Shown here piece after piece: positions 1 to 10,354 of a DNA stretch of 64,000 nucleotides. This stretch comes from Symbiotaphrina buchneri. Lineage: Eukaryota > Ascomycota > Symbiotaphrinales > Symbiotaphrinaceae. The DNA is taken from contig BCIG01000013.1 of assembly GCA_001599915.1 (NCBI GenBank), positions 434,001 through 498,000 on the forward strand, given 5' to 3'. The first letter of the stretch is position 1; each line of letters opens with the position of its first letter. The notes below the pieces were generated by a model, which had not been told where the DNA came from, did not search any database, and saw only the letters and a program-made list of their open reading frames with translations. The position numbers and the translations under genes were made by a program.

Positions 1-1168
1 GTGGCTCCTGGACCTCAGCTGGAGGCTCAGGCCGAGTGGGTTGTATTGCTGGCCTTGGTACCCCGACCGGAGTTATCTCACCGCTGAGGGCGCCATCCAA
101 GTCGTAACGCTGAGACAAGGGCGTATGACCCGCATCTTTGGTCAGATGTGATTCGCTTGGCGACAGTAGGGATACCGGGGACACAGGTGTCTCTTGTTGA
201 ACAGCGGACGGAGCCCGTGAAGGAGACGGAGAACGCGGTGGATCTGTGGTGGGCGAAAGAACTTTGGCGACAACTGCTGGTGGGAGAGCAGAAGGTTTCA
301 AGCTGATGCCATCAAGCCCCTGTTCGACAAGGGAGATATCGATGCCACTATGAACCAGCCTCGGATTCTCTTCACTTGAACTCGGTGGCAAAGTGTGCAT
401 TGGAGAGGTCAAAGATTCCATCCGGAGCTGTGATGGTCGGTCTCCATCCGTCTCCGAAATGCTGGGCAAGCGCCCTTCCTCCATCTTCGCTGTGTTTGAA
501 AAGCTCCTTGTAGTCACGGAACCATGCCTAGATGACGCACCGGCACCTTCCCAAAATCTATCGCTGTTCTCGGAGTCTGTAGACTTAGTCCCTGCAGATG
601 AGGACCCGTTCGAGGCCTTTAACGAGAGTGGGCTGCGGGTGAGACCAGGCACATCCCCAACGGCAGTCGGTTGGGCCCTGGGTGACACAAGCGATGATCC
701 AGGAGCGCTTGCCCGGTTGCTTTCGACGGTGCGCTCTAGCACTTCGATCCTCTTCAGTAGTTCAGCACGCTCTAGGTTCCACAGCTCTCTAGCGCGCTGA
801 TACAACTCCAGTTGGTGTTCGTACAGACTGACTTGTTGCTCAAGCACATCCCGGGATGACTCAAGTATGCGCGTGGAAAGAGACCTGCCCGTGACTTCCG
901 CCCGGGTTGGCGATGCAATGCGATTCCGGATTTGGTCCATAGGCTGTGGCACTTGGTTCGGTGGGTCAGAACGAGCACGACGACTTGTCGACGTCAAAGG
1001 AGCGAAGCTCTCAGGAATAGGAGGGCGAACGCGATGAGCGTAGCCAGAGCGAGGTAATGAGCTCGCGCGGCGTAGGGACGTCTTTGGCGACATACTCTGG
1101 TTTGAGTCCATGCTCATGGCAGGCGTGGGCAAAAAAGCCATAGGCGGAGATCCAGAACCCGTGGCCAT
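1..1168 (-). CDS. Ser/Pro-rich coiled-coil protein, C-terminus cut by window edge
   Basis: Reading leftwards from the ATG at 1168, the frame stays open for 389 codons to base 1, so the C-terminus lies outside the window. The first 100 residues are low-complexity and rich in Ser, Pro and Arg. A strongly helical, charged stretch follows at about residues 100-145 (LEQQVSLYEHQLELYQRARE, then a leucine/glutamate-rich continuation) and looks like a coiled coil. The rest is Ser/Pro-rich, with SP and TP sites that could be kinase targets, ending with a short conserved-looking KDAGHTPL segment. I do not recognise the family with certainty; fungal proteins of this style sometimes carry a C-terminal PDZ-like domain, but nothing here can show that. 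No introns are needed in the visible part. The start was chosen because it is the first in-frame ATG after stops. Confidence 0.75.
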   Translation of the reverse strand, partial: MATGSGSPPMAFLPTPAMSMDSNQSMSPKTSLRRASSLPRSGYAHRVRPPIPESFAPLTSTSRRARSDPPNQVPQPMDQIRNRIASPTRAEVTGRSLSTRILESSRDVLEQQVSLYEHQLELYQRARELWNLERAELLKRIEVLERTVESNRASAPGSSLVSPRAQPTAVGDVPGLTRSPLSLKASNGSSSAGTKSTDSENSDRFWEGAGASSRHGSVTTRSFSNTAKMEEGRLPSISETDGDRPSQLRMESLTSPMHTLPPSSSEENPRLVHSGIDISLVEQGLDGISLKPSALPPAVVAKVLSPTTDPPRSPSPSRAPSAVQQETPVSPVSLLSPSESHLTKDAGHTPLSQRYDLDGALSGEITPVGVPRPAIQPTRPEPPAEVQEP

Positions 1169-2532
1169 GAGGGCGGTACACAGTCCACTAGTCTAAGAGG
1201 GCGCCGGTCGTTGTCGAGTTGAAACGGCTGTTATAGTATGGTCTTAGTCGCGCGACGCGGCCCTGCCATGAACTTGTAGACCTCCAGATCGTCTGCTTCA
1301 GCGAGCGGGAGCAGTGCAGTTGTAGACAACCTGGGTCTATAGGAGGCGAGACGGCTCCGAGACCACAGATTAGCTGGATGGCGTTTCTGTCTGCACCCTT
1401 CGGCAGAGGTTGGGTGACAATCAGGTAACAGAAGAAGGAGCGGGATTTGCAGCCTGATGGTATCAGAGAGTGCGATGTGATATGGCAGATGGTGTAGGTG
1501 TAGCAGTGTAGGTTCTGAGACGGTGACGTCCTGACGTGCCAACGAGACGAGACAAGTACGGTAGACCAAAGGTTAATGAGACGGGATATAAAATCAAAAT
1601 GAGTAAAGGGAAGCGTGACCGGCACTGCACAAGAATGCTACCTTTCTGGCGCCGGAAGAGGTTTCTCGATGATGAATACTCATTCACTTATGCGGACACC
1701 GATGATTCCCATAATTTCTTGGTTTTACTGGGTACGCGGAAAGTTTTTCGAGTCGCAGCGCTGCTTGCCCTTGCCCTGGCCCTTGACGGAAGTTGACGAG
1801 TTGGAACGACGTGTTCCTGACTACTGACTACGCCGACCACGTAGGTACGGTACCTCACAAGTTACCTTCAAGGAGGTAAATTTGGGTACCTTACGTTAGA
1901 CTGCAATTTGGTATTTTATTATTGGACCCTGAATGGTCCCGGGATCCACTCGACCCTTTTCACCGCACTTTCCAACTCAATTTTATCATTTCGGTACCTT
2001 ATCTTCACCTTCCTCTGTAGAGGAGCGCCCCCTTGGAATTGCCCCTTTCCGTTGAGCGAGAGACAGAGTCACATGCGTCATTGCATCTCTTGACGTTCCG
2101 CCGAACCACATCGGACGCGAGCCAGGAATACACCAACTTCGGCTGACCTACCAGCAGCCAGTATCCCAGATGAAGATGATAAGAACCTGTTTCCACCGTC
2201 TTTGCTTAATCTCTTACAAGCCGTCCACAGTGAAGTCTGGCTGAGGTAGTCGCTGATTAATGGCATGGGATCGGGTTCTTTTATTCCTCTACGTCCGTAT
2301 TAAAGTTGGGCCATATCTTACCTCTCCCTGCAATCTCAGCAGATGATTTCCCACTTAGACTTCAAACGGAGGCTTTTAGCATGTTAGAAGCTGGGGTCGC
2401 CGACTTTTCAAGATGATCCTATATAGATACAGCAGAGGACGCTGCTGGTTCATCTCACGGTACAAGACTATCTTTTCATGATTTGGCCCATTTACTCCAT
2501 TGCAAAGCACACCAATAGCATTATCAATAGCA
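1169..2532. other. Intergenic, no gene seen
   Basis: This is the 5' flank of the coiled-coil gene and the 3' flank of the hydrolase. It holds only short overlapping reading frames on both strands and no conserved protein segment. Palindromic TACCTTA-type words occur at about 1847-1895 and 1993-2002, roughly 700-830 bp upstream of the minus-strand gene start. Confidence 0.7.
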
Positions 2533-3583
2533 TTATTGCGCGAGTTTGTCCAGCATATCACAGACCTCTTTCGCCACTAAGTCCGGGTCATCCCTTTGAA
2601 TGAAATGTCCACAGCCTTCGGCCATAATGGGACCTCGTCTCAGCTCCGGCGCGGTGATGTTGACTAATTCCTCGTTATACCGCCGCCAGTGCTTCTCGGT
2701 ATAGTGCAAAGAGATTGGTTTAGCTGTACCCATGCCCTATCGAGCCCACATCAGTCGGCAGTCCACCCAGGAAACAGATGCCGCTTACTTTCAAGCTCTC
2801 TTCGGCGAAAGATTCCGGATCATGGCTGACAACTGTCACCAATGGTGTTCCCCTCCTTGGCCCTTCAAGAACTGGAGCACCCGCATGGGGTAACAAGTCC
2901 GGTAGATTTCTCCGGTCCAGTCCTTCTGGATTCTTTGCAAATGGTTGAAATCTCTTTACAAACTTGTTTCGATGATCTCTGAGGTCATCAGGCGAGACAC
3001 CGTCAGGCAGTGAGCTGGGGTCAAAATCCGGCGCATCCGGATCAGGATACATAGAAATAAAGTCCGAGTTTGCCATCATGGAGTCCAGAAAGATCAGTCC
3101 TGATACAGTTCTCGGATAAGTCTGGGCGTATAGACGCCCCGTAGCCGCGCCGATGGAGTTGCAAACGAAGACAATCTCCAGCTCTTCAGCGTCCCGGCCA
3201 GGTAATTGCAGTTTCAGATCTGCGATGGTCAATATCAACTGCTGCAAGTCCTTCACCACCTCCATCAAATCATGCCCGTAACCTTCCTCTTTGCCTTCAT
3301 TAGCAGGGTCTGGATCCGATTCACTCTGACCATACCGGTCATATGCGAGCATAGGCGGGCATCCTTGGGATCTACGCAAGCGTATGATCTCTGTCATGAC
3401 AGGCTTCCACGCCGCTCTTGGCAGGACCAGACCATTTAGGAAGACGACCAGTGTCTTCGGTGCATAGGAGCCCGACCCTGGAACAAAGGAATATTCCAGA
3501 CTTGCGGATGGCTTATGTTTCAGTCGAATTCGATCATCCTGGATTTCAGGGGCGGTAGCCTTGGTCTCTACATCAGAACCCAT
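2533..3583 (-). CDS. Alpha/beta hydrolase family protein
   Basis: Two exons, 3583-2789 and 2736-2533, encode 332 residues. The intron 2737-2788 (52 nt) has GTAAGC at its start, a CTGAT branch site and TAG at its end. The protein has the alpha/beta hydrolase layout: a beta strand with LNG (oxyanion region), DRYGQS, a nucleophile elbow VCNSIGAATG around residue 145, and a C-terminal catalytic histidine in EGCGHFIQRDDPD. The elbow reads C-x-S-x-G, so the first glycine of the usual G-x-S-x-G is a cysteine; a small residue there is tolerated in this fold. There is no signal peptide or membrane segment, so it is probably cytosolic. The substrate cannot be inferred; epoxide hydrolase-like or esterase-like members are possible. 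The start is the only ATG before the conserved region. Confidence 0.88.
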
Positions 3584-4144
3584 CGTTGAGGCTCTTCAAC
3601 GCAGCTCCAAGTGCTTATGGGATGGACGTGGAAATGGAGCGGTGAGGTTGGTGTTGATGCTAGGGGATGTCCAAATTGGACCACGGTTGGATCATTGCTC
3701 GTTATCGGAGCGGTATAGCGGACGTTCGGCAAAGTGGACAAAATATATATTCGGAAAGGTGACGGATGATGACACCTAGAGTATACTTACCATTATTAGA
3801 TGCTATTGCACCAATCATTGACACACGCATGAATGTGACTCAGTTGCAGTTTGGCGGCGTTCCATCAATTCCGTCGCTGTGAGATGCCAATCCCGACTCG
3901 CCGAGTCCCGACAAGCAAGCCTAAAGTACCTTACCTTAAAGGTATCTGTACCAGCCGCGCCCCGGCCCGCACCCGTCGCGCTATGACCGCCGCATTGTCT
4001 TCCCTCTTGCAGACCCCCGCACCTTCACCCATATTCTCGCTTTTGGTTTGCTCGAAAAGAACACGCCCGGTAGCTTCAAAGCGGTCTTTTCTATTTGCAT
4101 TCTGACTATCGTATCCAGGACCTATGTACAATATAGCGAAAACC
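3584..4144. other. Intergenic, hydrolase 5' flank
   Basis: No coding segment was recognised. The stretch holds the 5' flank of the hydrolase and the 3' flank of ALG5. A motif cluster at 3921-3946 is described separately. Confidence 0.7.
3921..3946. repeat. TACCTTA/TAAGGTA motif cluster
   Basis: It contains two overlapping TACCTTA words followed by AAAGGTA. Sixteen bases (CTAAAGTACCTTACCT) are identical to a stretch at 62841-62856 near VPS17, 59 kb away. Confidence 0.7.
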
Positions 4145-5541
4145 TCAAGATCTTTTATAGACTCCCAGGCTCCATGCTGCCCTCAGGACTGCTAAGCCAT
4201 ATGCCATACCCAAGCTATCCCACAAGACGTTGAGCTTGCTCCCCTTCACCTCCCTCCAGTCTATAGCTACCTCCGCTACTGGGATGTTCGCCAATTCCGC
4301 AAGCATTAACATTTCCACATCGAAGATCCAGCCTTCTGAATGCATGTAGGGGATTATGAACGGAAGAGCCGGCCTCGAAAACAATTTGAATCCACACTGT
4401 GTGTCCTTGATCGCCGCTGTAGCTGGAGGAGTTAGAAGACGAAGGAACACATGGAAGGAATGCATGAGCAAGTTGCGAAGGAAAGAACGCTGCAGCTCGT
4501 TAGCCTTGTGTTTTTGAGGATGACAAGCAGGCCTATTACTGACTTTCACGACCGCTTCACTGCCCACCAGATGTGCTCTCGAACCTACAGCAACACCTCG
4601 TCCAGCAGCATCCTCGATTCTTTGACACTCTGTGACCAGTTTCTCTAGATCGGAGAACCTGCTGGCGCCATCGGCATCTGCAAATATCGCGTACTTCCCC
4701 CTGACGTGCCTCATGCCATGTGTAACTGCCCCGCCCTTCCCCCTGTTTCTCTCCAAAGACACCACCCGGATGGAGCCAACAGGGGCGGGTGGCATCCGCT
4801 TTCCGACCGCGTTCAAGGTTGCAAATTCCTTATCCTGATGATTCTTCGCAAAGATCAATGCTGTCTCGACCGTGCGATCGGTGGAGCCGTCCGAAACTAT
4901 CAGAATTTCCCATCCGGACGGTGACCGAGGGAGAGAATGTTGCTTGGCAGTACCGTTCGCGGTAGCACTTCTTCCGGCAATAGTCCTCACCGCGCTCTTT
5001 GGGCTCTCACTCTGAAGGGCGCTCACGTTTCCGTTGGCCGCCTCTATACCGTATGCTCGCTGCAAGAAGTCCACGGCTTCCTCCAACATGCCAGTCATTC
5101 TTTCCTCTTCGTTATATGCAGGTACAATGACGGACATGAATACTTCCGCGTCCTCTATCTCTGTAGCGGCACTGGATAGGTTGCCTCCACGCTGGACGGA
5201 CCGTTTTCGGGAGACGTAACTGTCGTGCCAGCAAGGCAACGACTCGGGTTCGCTGGTCTGCCCATCCGGGAGAATGTATCTGAACTCTTTCTCCGATGGT
5301 CGAGGCGGCCTAGGAATGGGTGCGATGAAATAAAGGACGAGATAGAACTGGCGCGTCGGTCAAGGATCAGCTGTGGTGCTACGTAACAATGACAGGACAG
5401 GACTGTCCATTGAAGGCTTACCAGGAGACCTGCGCATACGGCACCAGCCAGAACAAGACCTACAAGCAAGTGAAGCGGTGCATTTCGTATGAAATGAAGT
5501 AAAAGCTGCAAGCCGTCAAGCACAGCATTTACGGCCGTCAT
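4145..5541 (-). CDS. ALG5: Dolichyl-phosphate beta-glucosyltransferase
   Basis: This ER enzyme transfers glucose from UDP-glucose to dolichyl phosphate, making the donor used by the later ALG6/8/10 steps of N-glycan precursor assembly. Exons 5541-5422 and 5347-4145 are joined over a 74-nt intron (5348-5421; GTAAGC..CAG) and give 440 residues. The N-terminus is a single hydrophobic anchor (residues ~20-52). The GT2 catalytic domain follows: VIVPAYNEEERM, SDGSTDRTVE, ERNRGKGGAVTHGMR, and FADADGASRFSD with the DxD-like metal-binding aspartates. Near the C-terminus DTQCGFKLFSR and GWIFDVEML are typical of ALG5 and dolichol-phosphate mannose synthase relatives. The long N-terminal anchor and the PCWHDSYVSRKR lead-in favour ALG5 over DPM1. 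A Ser/Ala-rich insert lies between the first two motifs. Upstream in-frame codons before 5541 lack ATG. Confidence 0.95.
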
Positions 5542-6712
5542 GATGGCGGGGCAACCCGGCACGCTGCTCGTGCAGCTCAAATGCGTACACGTTCAACAGC
5601 GTTTGAACATGAGGTCGTACTGGTTAGTGACCATATCAATGCACGAGACTCCCCTAGCGAGCAGGTCGAGCCCTCCCTTCATTGAATTAAATAGTGGCCC
5701 AGTACTTGTCGTTACTATCGAATGGCATCCCTTGTTGTTTTGAAGCTTGTCAGTGCTCCATGTGTCCTTTACCTAAGGTACGGTCGGATTACTGGTCCGT
5801 GGTGCATCTAGCCAGGTATAGCTAAGGGCGAGGCACGCAGGGGTGCGTGGAAAAGGGGAAACTAAGCCTCGTCAGGCCAAGTACCTATGGGCCCAACAGA
5901 GAGAAGCCCTTCGCTCAAAGTTCCTAGTCAAGGAGTCAGGTAAGGAGCTTACTTTAGCTGTGGTCCGGCAAGGCATCCGGTGATAACATGCAAGGCTTTT
6001 CAGTGAGGATCGTCACTCTGTGATCACAATGTTGCTGGGCTGTCTAAGGTAAGGTGGTCTAGCAAATCGAATGGAATAGTCATGCAGATCAGCCACTGGA
6101 CTGCTGCGCACACAAAACTTTTATGGCCTTCAGCCCTACCAGAAGAAGACAAAAGCAAACCCTGGAGGATAGATCCCCACTAATAGGTCCCCATTTCCTG
6201 GACACGATATTCCAACTAAGCGGTTTGCAGAGAGTTTGAAGAAGGGCGAGAATGCGTAATCTTGGTTTTCTCGCTCAACAGGCAACGGACTGGTAATTCT
6301 CCATCTCGAAAAGAGACGTAAGTACCGCGGACTTCGAAACTTGATACCATCTCCACGCGGCCGACATCTTCCCTTGTATACGCTTCCACGGCATCCTCAA
6401 GCTTGCTGCGCGGCGCAGACGGCGTAAAAGGCTATCCTCAGTCTAAGTTTGCCGCGGTATAAGACAAACGTAGCAAGCTCTCCTGGCGAGCATGGCCGCT
6501 TCGGCCGCTTCGAAAAGAGCGCATCGCAGGCCACCCTGAAGAGCAGAGGATGTTCCAACGCACCGCCAGATTGCTGCCGACCTATCTTGGAGGTAGACCA
6601 AAGCTCTGCCGCTTGAGTCGGATCCCGCTCGAAGTGCTTCCATAGAACGGGAAATTGCCCGCTGCGTCTTAGACGCCGTTATTTGTATGTTCGCACATTT
6701 CCTCATAGCACT
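5542..6712. other. Intergenic, ALG5 promoter region
   Basis: This is the 5' flank of ALG5 and the 3' flank of the EST1-type gene. Palindromic-word fragments occur at 5773-5783, 5938-5957 and 6044-6056. An ATG-initiated 87-codon frame (6706-6443, minus strand) begins just after the EST1-type stop. It shows no family resemblance and I treat it as 3' UTR. Confidence 0.65.
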
Positions 6713-9463
6713 TCAAGTAGGACCCACTGCTACAAACGATCTCGTGTCGTGATTGAATTGGAATGAACCGCAGAGCGTGGCGATTTGATATGCCAGCCAT
6801 AGTATCCTCTCTTTTCGTATCGCCGCCATCGAAGGCAATTCCAAGGCACGCTCCTCTTCGTCCACCGTAGGCTCAGTGAACCAGTGTTCCGGGAAATAAT
6901 TATCAACCCATTCAAGACCGCGAATTGAGAAATCCTCAGGGAGTGGCCGGCCATGTCCCTTCTCCGGCTGAGGGAAGTGAGGATCCTCCAGACGATCGAG
7001 TGTGTCGTAAGTATTGATTAGCGTATTTACTAGTATGGCCAGAGTCGACCAAGGGAAAGAAAATGCTAAAAGCTCCTGCGCTGTCTGGAAATGTACGACG
7101 TAACGCCAGAATACCAAAGAGACATGGACGTAAGGCAAGACGTTGGGGTCCCCTATTCGCTGAAAGGTGATATCGAGGGTAGAAAAACAGAGTTTCCGAG
7201 CCATGTCAAACTGAGTCCATGCAATTGGGGACGGTACTGCTCCAGTAAGATGACTTTGGTCTGGTGTAACCCCAGCATTTGACGTATCGATTTGTTTGAC
7301 AGGGTCTTCATCTGTCTGAAAAGTTGCCTGCGCTGCAGAAGCAGAATCCACTTGTGAAGTCTCTGGTGTTGTCTGCTCGGAGGTAATGACTGAGGTGGAT
7401 GAGAGGGCAAGTTGTTGCTTTGCTGCTTTCATTCGAACTGCGAGAATATTATCATCTGAACCAAAGCCAAGCAACGCTGCTATGTTTGCAACAGCAATAT
7501 ACACGCCTTGTTCCTTGAACTTCGCCGTCACCCTTCCAATATAGTTGTCAATTAAACTCAGGAACGACGCCATCACCTCAGCCAAGTTGGGCATGTCCAT
7601 TCCAGTGAAAAGGATCGCTTGCGTTCTGATGAAAGTAGCTTCAGCAGGCACCGTGCGCAGATTTGCTTGCTTTTGAGCGAGCACGGGTTCAAACAGCGTA
7701 AGGATAGAATCCCGAGCCGAGAGGAATGGTTGTCCTACGGACAAGGACTTGGCGTAGAAGAACAGTTGCTGTAGAGCATTGGGGCGAGCAAGGATGGCCA
7801 GATGATGATATAGTCGTCCGGTTTTAGGAGAACGGTCAGCGGCTTTGCTGTACCACATTCGGGCTACACCAGCCCACACTTCTCTGTCACGAAGATCCTC
7901 ATCTTCTATCGCCATTCGATATCGGCCTAGATCGCCGAGGCATTCCACCCAAGTATCTTCAAATGCCGGCACTGTTTCATACAGCAATGCCATCATCGAG
8001 TAAGCCAAGTAGATGAAGGACAGCATATGTTCCAGTGACGCCGGTAGTCGATGTCTCAGTAGTTCTAGAAAACTGTGAATCCCGTGCCTCCACATACGAG
8101 CGGGCATAGCATATTTAACAGCTAAGCGCCGAAGAGCCGGGGTCGCTGACGGATGCTGCGAAGCCAGGAAGAAGTCATGATGCTCGTATAACAAGGTTCT
8201 ATGAAGGGCAATAAGCGCTTGGAACTGCTCATTGTTTAGTTTAGGCTGCTGTCCTGGACCGGCAGCTTGCAGAGCTGCAGCCTGTTTACTATCGACTTCG
8301 ATGCACTTGGCTTCAACCATGACAAGTCCTGCATAGATGCCTTTGACCTCGGCCACGAGCTGCTCCTGGGATATTGGTCTGGTCTCCGGCTGCGCAATCA
8401 TCTTTGGGTCTTCCTCCGGGATATTACTTTTACCAGAAGACGTACCCTTTTGCTCCACAGGTGCAATTGGCTGGCGCAAATTCAGAAGACCAGGTGCTAC
8501 CGGGCTCTTCGTTACAACCTGCCCCTTGCCAGCATCCTGTTGAGCAGGGTTCGGAGTCTGAAGCTCTCGGCTTGGCAAGGCGTCATCTTTACCGCGTATC
8601 CCTGAGTTACGCTTATCTGATGGGCGAAGAACATTTGGCGAATCCCGGGATGGATCATATAGTTGTTTTGCCCCGGACCGACCAACGTTATAGCCCTGTA
8701 CACTAGGCCCCAAAGCACGTCTATCAAAGTCGGGGTCTTGTGGGGCTCCGAATCCTTCAAATGCAGGTCCACCAGAACGAGCTTTTGTCCGTCTCGGATT
8801 AACCTTGACCTCGGCTTCAGCTGGAGACGTCCTGGTGCCGGGATCGACTGCCTCTGTGCCAGCCGGCCTTTTGCGTGTGGATTCAGAATGGACCGACCGA
8901 GGTATTGCCTTGGATGAGCTATCCTGGATCGGCGAGTCGCGCTGCGCGTCAATCGTGAGATTCTGCACCGGTAGGATATCCGCTGAGAGAGGTCGGGATA
9001 CTATGACGCCTGACAGCATAGGCGAGCCCGGCTCTTTCTTTGGCCGACCAGAGATGGCATGCTTACTACTAGTTGAAGATGGGGTGCGCTGGCTATGCCT
9101 TGCTGGGTGGCTGCTAGAGGACCTCCTGAGGACCTCGTCAGCAGGATCCCAATACGAACAAGGATAACGAGAAAGGTGGGCATTCAATGAAGACCCGCAG
9201 ACTTACTGTAAGGCTTTGTGACGCAGAGCCTTCCTGAACACCACCAGGTCGTCATCGTAGCTGCGTATGAGCTCCGAGTGGGCGGTGCGGCCATGGTCAA
9301 AGAGTTCTGCTTCTTCCTGAAAGATCGTCCACGCTGTGCAATACGGACAGACAAATGCTTTCGAAGTCCTCCGAAGAACTTGGGAGAACTTTGCCGACAC
9401 ATCAACCGGGGCCGGTGGGGGTTCATCGGGAGACGTGGCTGTTTCCTGTCTGGCATCCTGCAT
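6713..9463 (-). CDS. EST1/SMG-type 14-3-3-like and TPR protein with N-terminal zinc finger
   Basis: Exons 9463-9207 and 9125-6713 give 889 residues. The intron 9126-9206 (81 nt) starts with a perfect GTAAGT and ends GCTGACGAGGTCCTCAG. The first exon encodes a C2H2-like finger: CPYC, then FDHGRTAH (C-x2-C, H-x4-H). About 250 disordered Ser/Pro/Gln-rich residues follow, and then the conserved domain (from about residue 345) with LHRTLLYEHHDFFLASQHPS, a WRHGIHSFLELLRHRLP helix, ECLGDLGRYRMA and WYSKAADRSPKTGRLYHHLA. These are hallmarks of the EST1/SMG5/6/7 family, whose members act in nonsense-mediated decay or telomerase recruitment by binding phosphorylated Upf1 or RNA. LAILARPNALQQLFFYAKSL is also typical. 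There is no PIN nuclease domain, so SMG6-type cleavage is unlikely. The finger suggests a fungal regulatory subgroup. Start 9463 is the first real ATG; upstream codons in frame are not ATG. Confidence 0.88.
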
Positions 9464-10035
9464 CTCGTGGCTGGCTCCTCTCTGGAACCCTGCATCTGTC
9501 TGGCTGTACCGAGATGGAGAATGTCTTGCGCATCTGAAATGGTGTTTCAGATCAAGCAGTGAGAACGTAGACCAGGAGGGCGCCTGGCCTGTCACTGCGG
9601 AAAGGCATTCATTGTTGGTCGTGAACGGACAAATGCGATGCAAGCTGGCTTGTCATACCTGGGTGGTTTGCTGATTGCTAATTGCTAATCGTTTCGGTTG
9701 CCCGCACTGTCGCTACCTTAATGGAGAGGTGAAGGTACGGAGATTAGTCGGACCGCAGGTAGCGGCAAATCCACCGAGCCGGGTCCAGTGAGGAAAAAGG
9801 TCAGGAGAAAGATGCACGTCTACAGGCAGAGGCACGAGCAGAGATGATCGAGGGATGCGCTCCTGCCCGGGAAACGGGAAGATTACTGTCAATCTGCGAG
9901 AGACGTTGCAAAGACTACCATCGCCGTTCTTAAATGACACCCACTAGGTAGGTAGAAACACGCAGAGCCTCCCAGTAGGCGTCCACCAGACCAGGCGCAC
10001 CGAGAAGGCAACTGGAAGGCAGCGGTAAGGCAGGG

Positions 10036-10055
10036 AGGTACCTTACCTTAAGGTA
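10036..10055. repeat. TACCTTA/TAAGGTA motif cluster
   Basis: The stretch AGGTACCTTACCTTAAGGTA combines the GGTACC palindrome, tandem TACCTTA and an inverted TAAGGTA. It lies about 570 bp upstream of the EST1-type start codon. Confidence 0.7.
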
Positions 10056-10342
10056 GTCTTGATTGTTGTCACTGTTCGCACAGACCTTAGAGGCGACTGC
10101 CGCCTGATCCAGAGTGCCGTACCAAGGGCGATCGTGAATGGCGCTGTGGAACAGTTATAAAGCTCGGTGGAGGACGTCGAATAATGGTGTCTTCCACCTT
10201 ACATCCGAATCCAGACTGTCATCGGCATCATACCGCCTTGCTGTCTTGCTACCGCCTTTTCCCAGCCTGGATCAAGTCTTCCCAGAATTGCGAAACAGAG
10301 GCAACGGATTGTTCCACAACCCCGCGCCCCCATGACATCTTA

Positions 10343-10354
10343 CCTTATATAAGG
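10343..10354 (+). promoter_or_regulatory. TATA-like palindrome CCTTATATAAGG
   Basis: A perfect 12-bp palindrome containing TATATAA is followed, within about 30-130 bp, by CT-rich sequence (10385-10480) of the kind that surrounds fungal transcription starts. No protein-coding gene follows on the plus strand for 5 kb, so any transcript would be noncoding or carry only short frames. This is inference from composition only. Confidence 0.35.

Noticed and set aside
1536-1796. 86-codon plus-strand frame MPTRRDKYGRPKV
   Set aside because: There is no family resemblance, and an overlapping antisense frame of similar size exists. It is likely chance.
6443-6706. ATG-started 87-codon frame just after the EST1-type stop
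   Set aside because: It resembles no family and lies in the likely 3' UTR. Chance frames of this size are common at this GC content.
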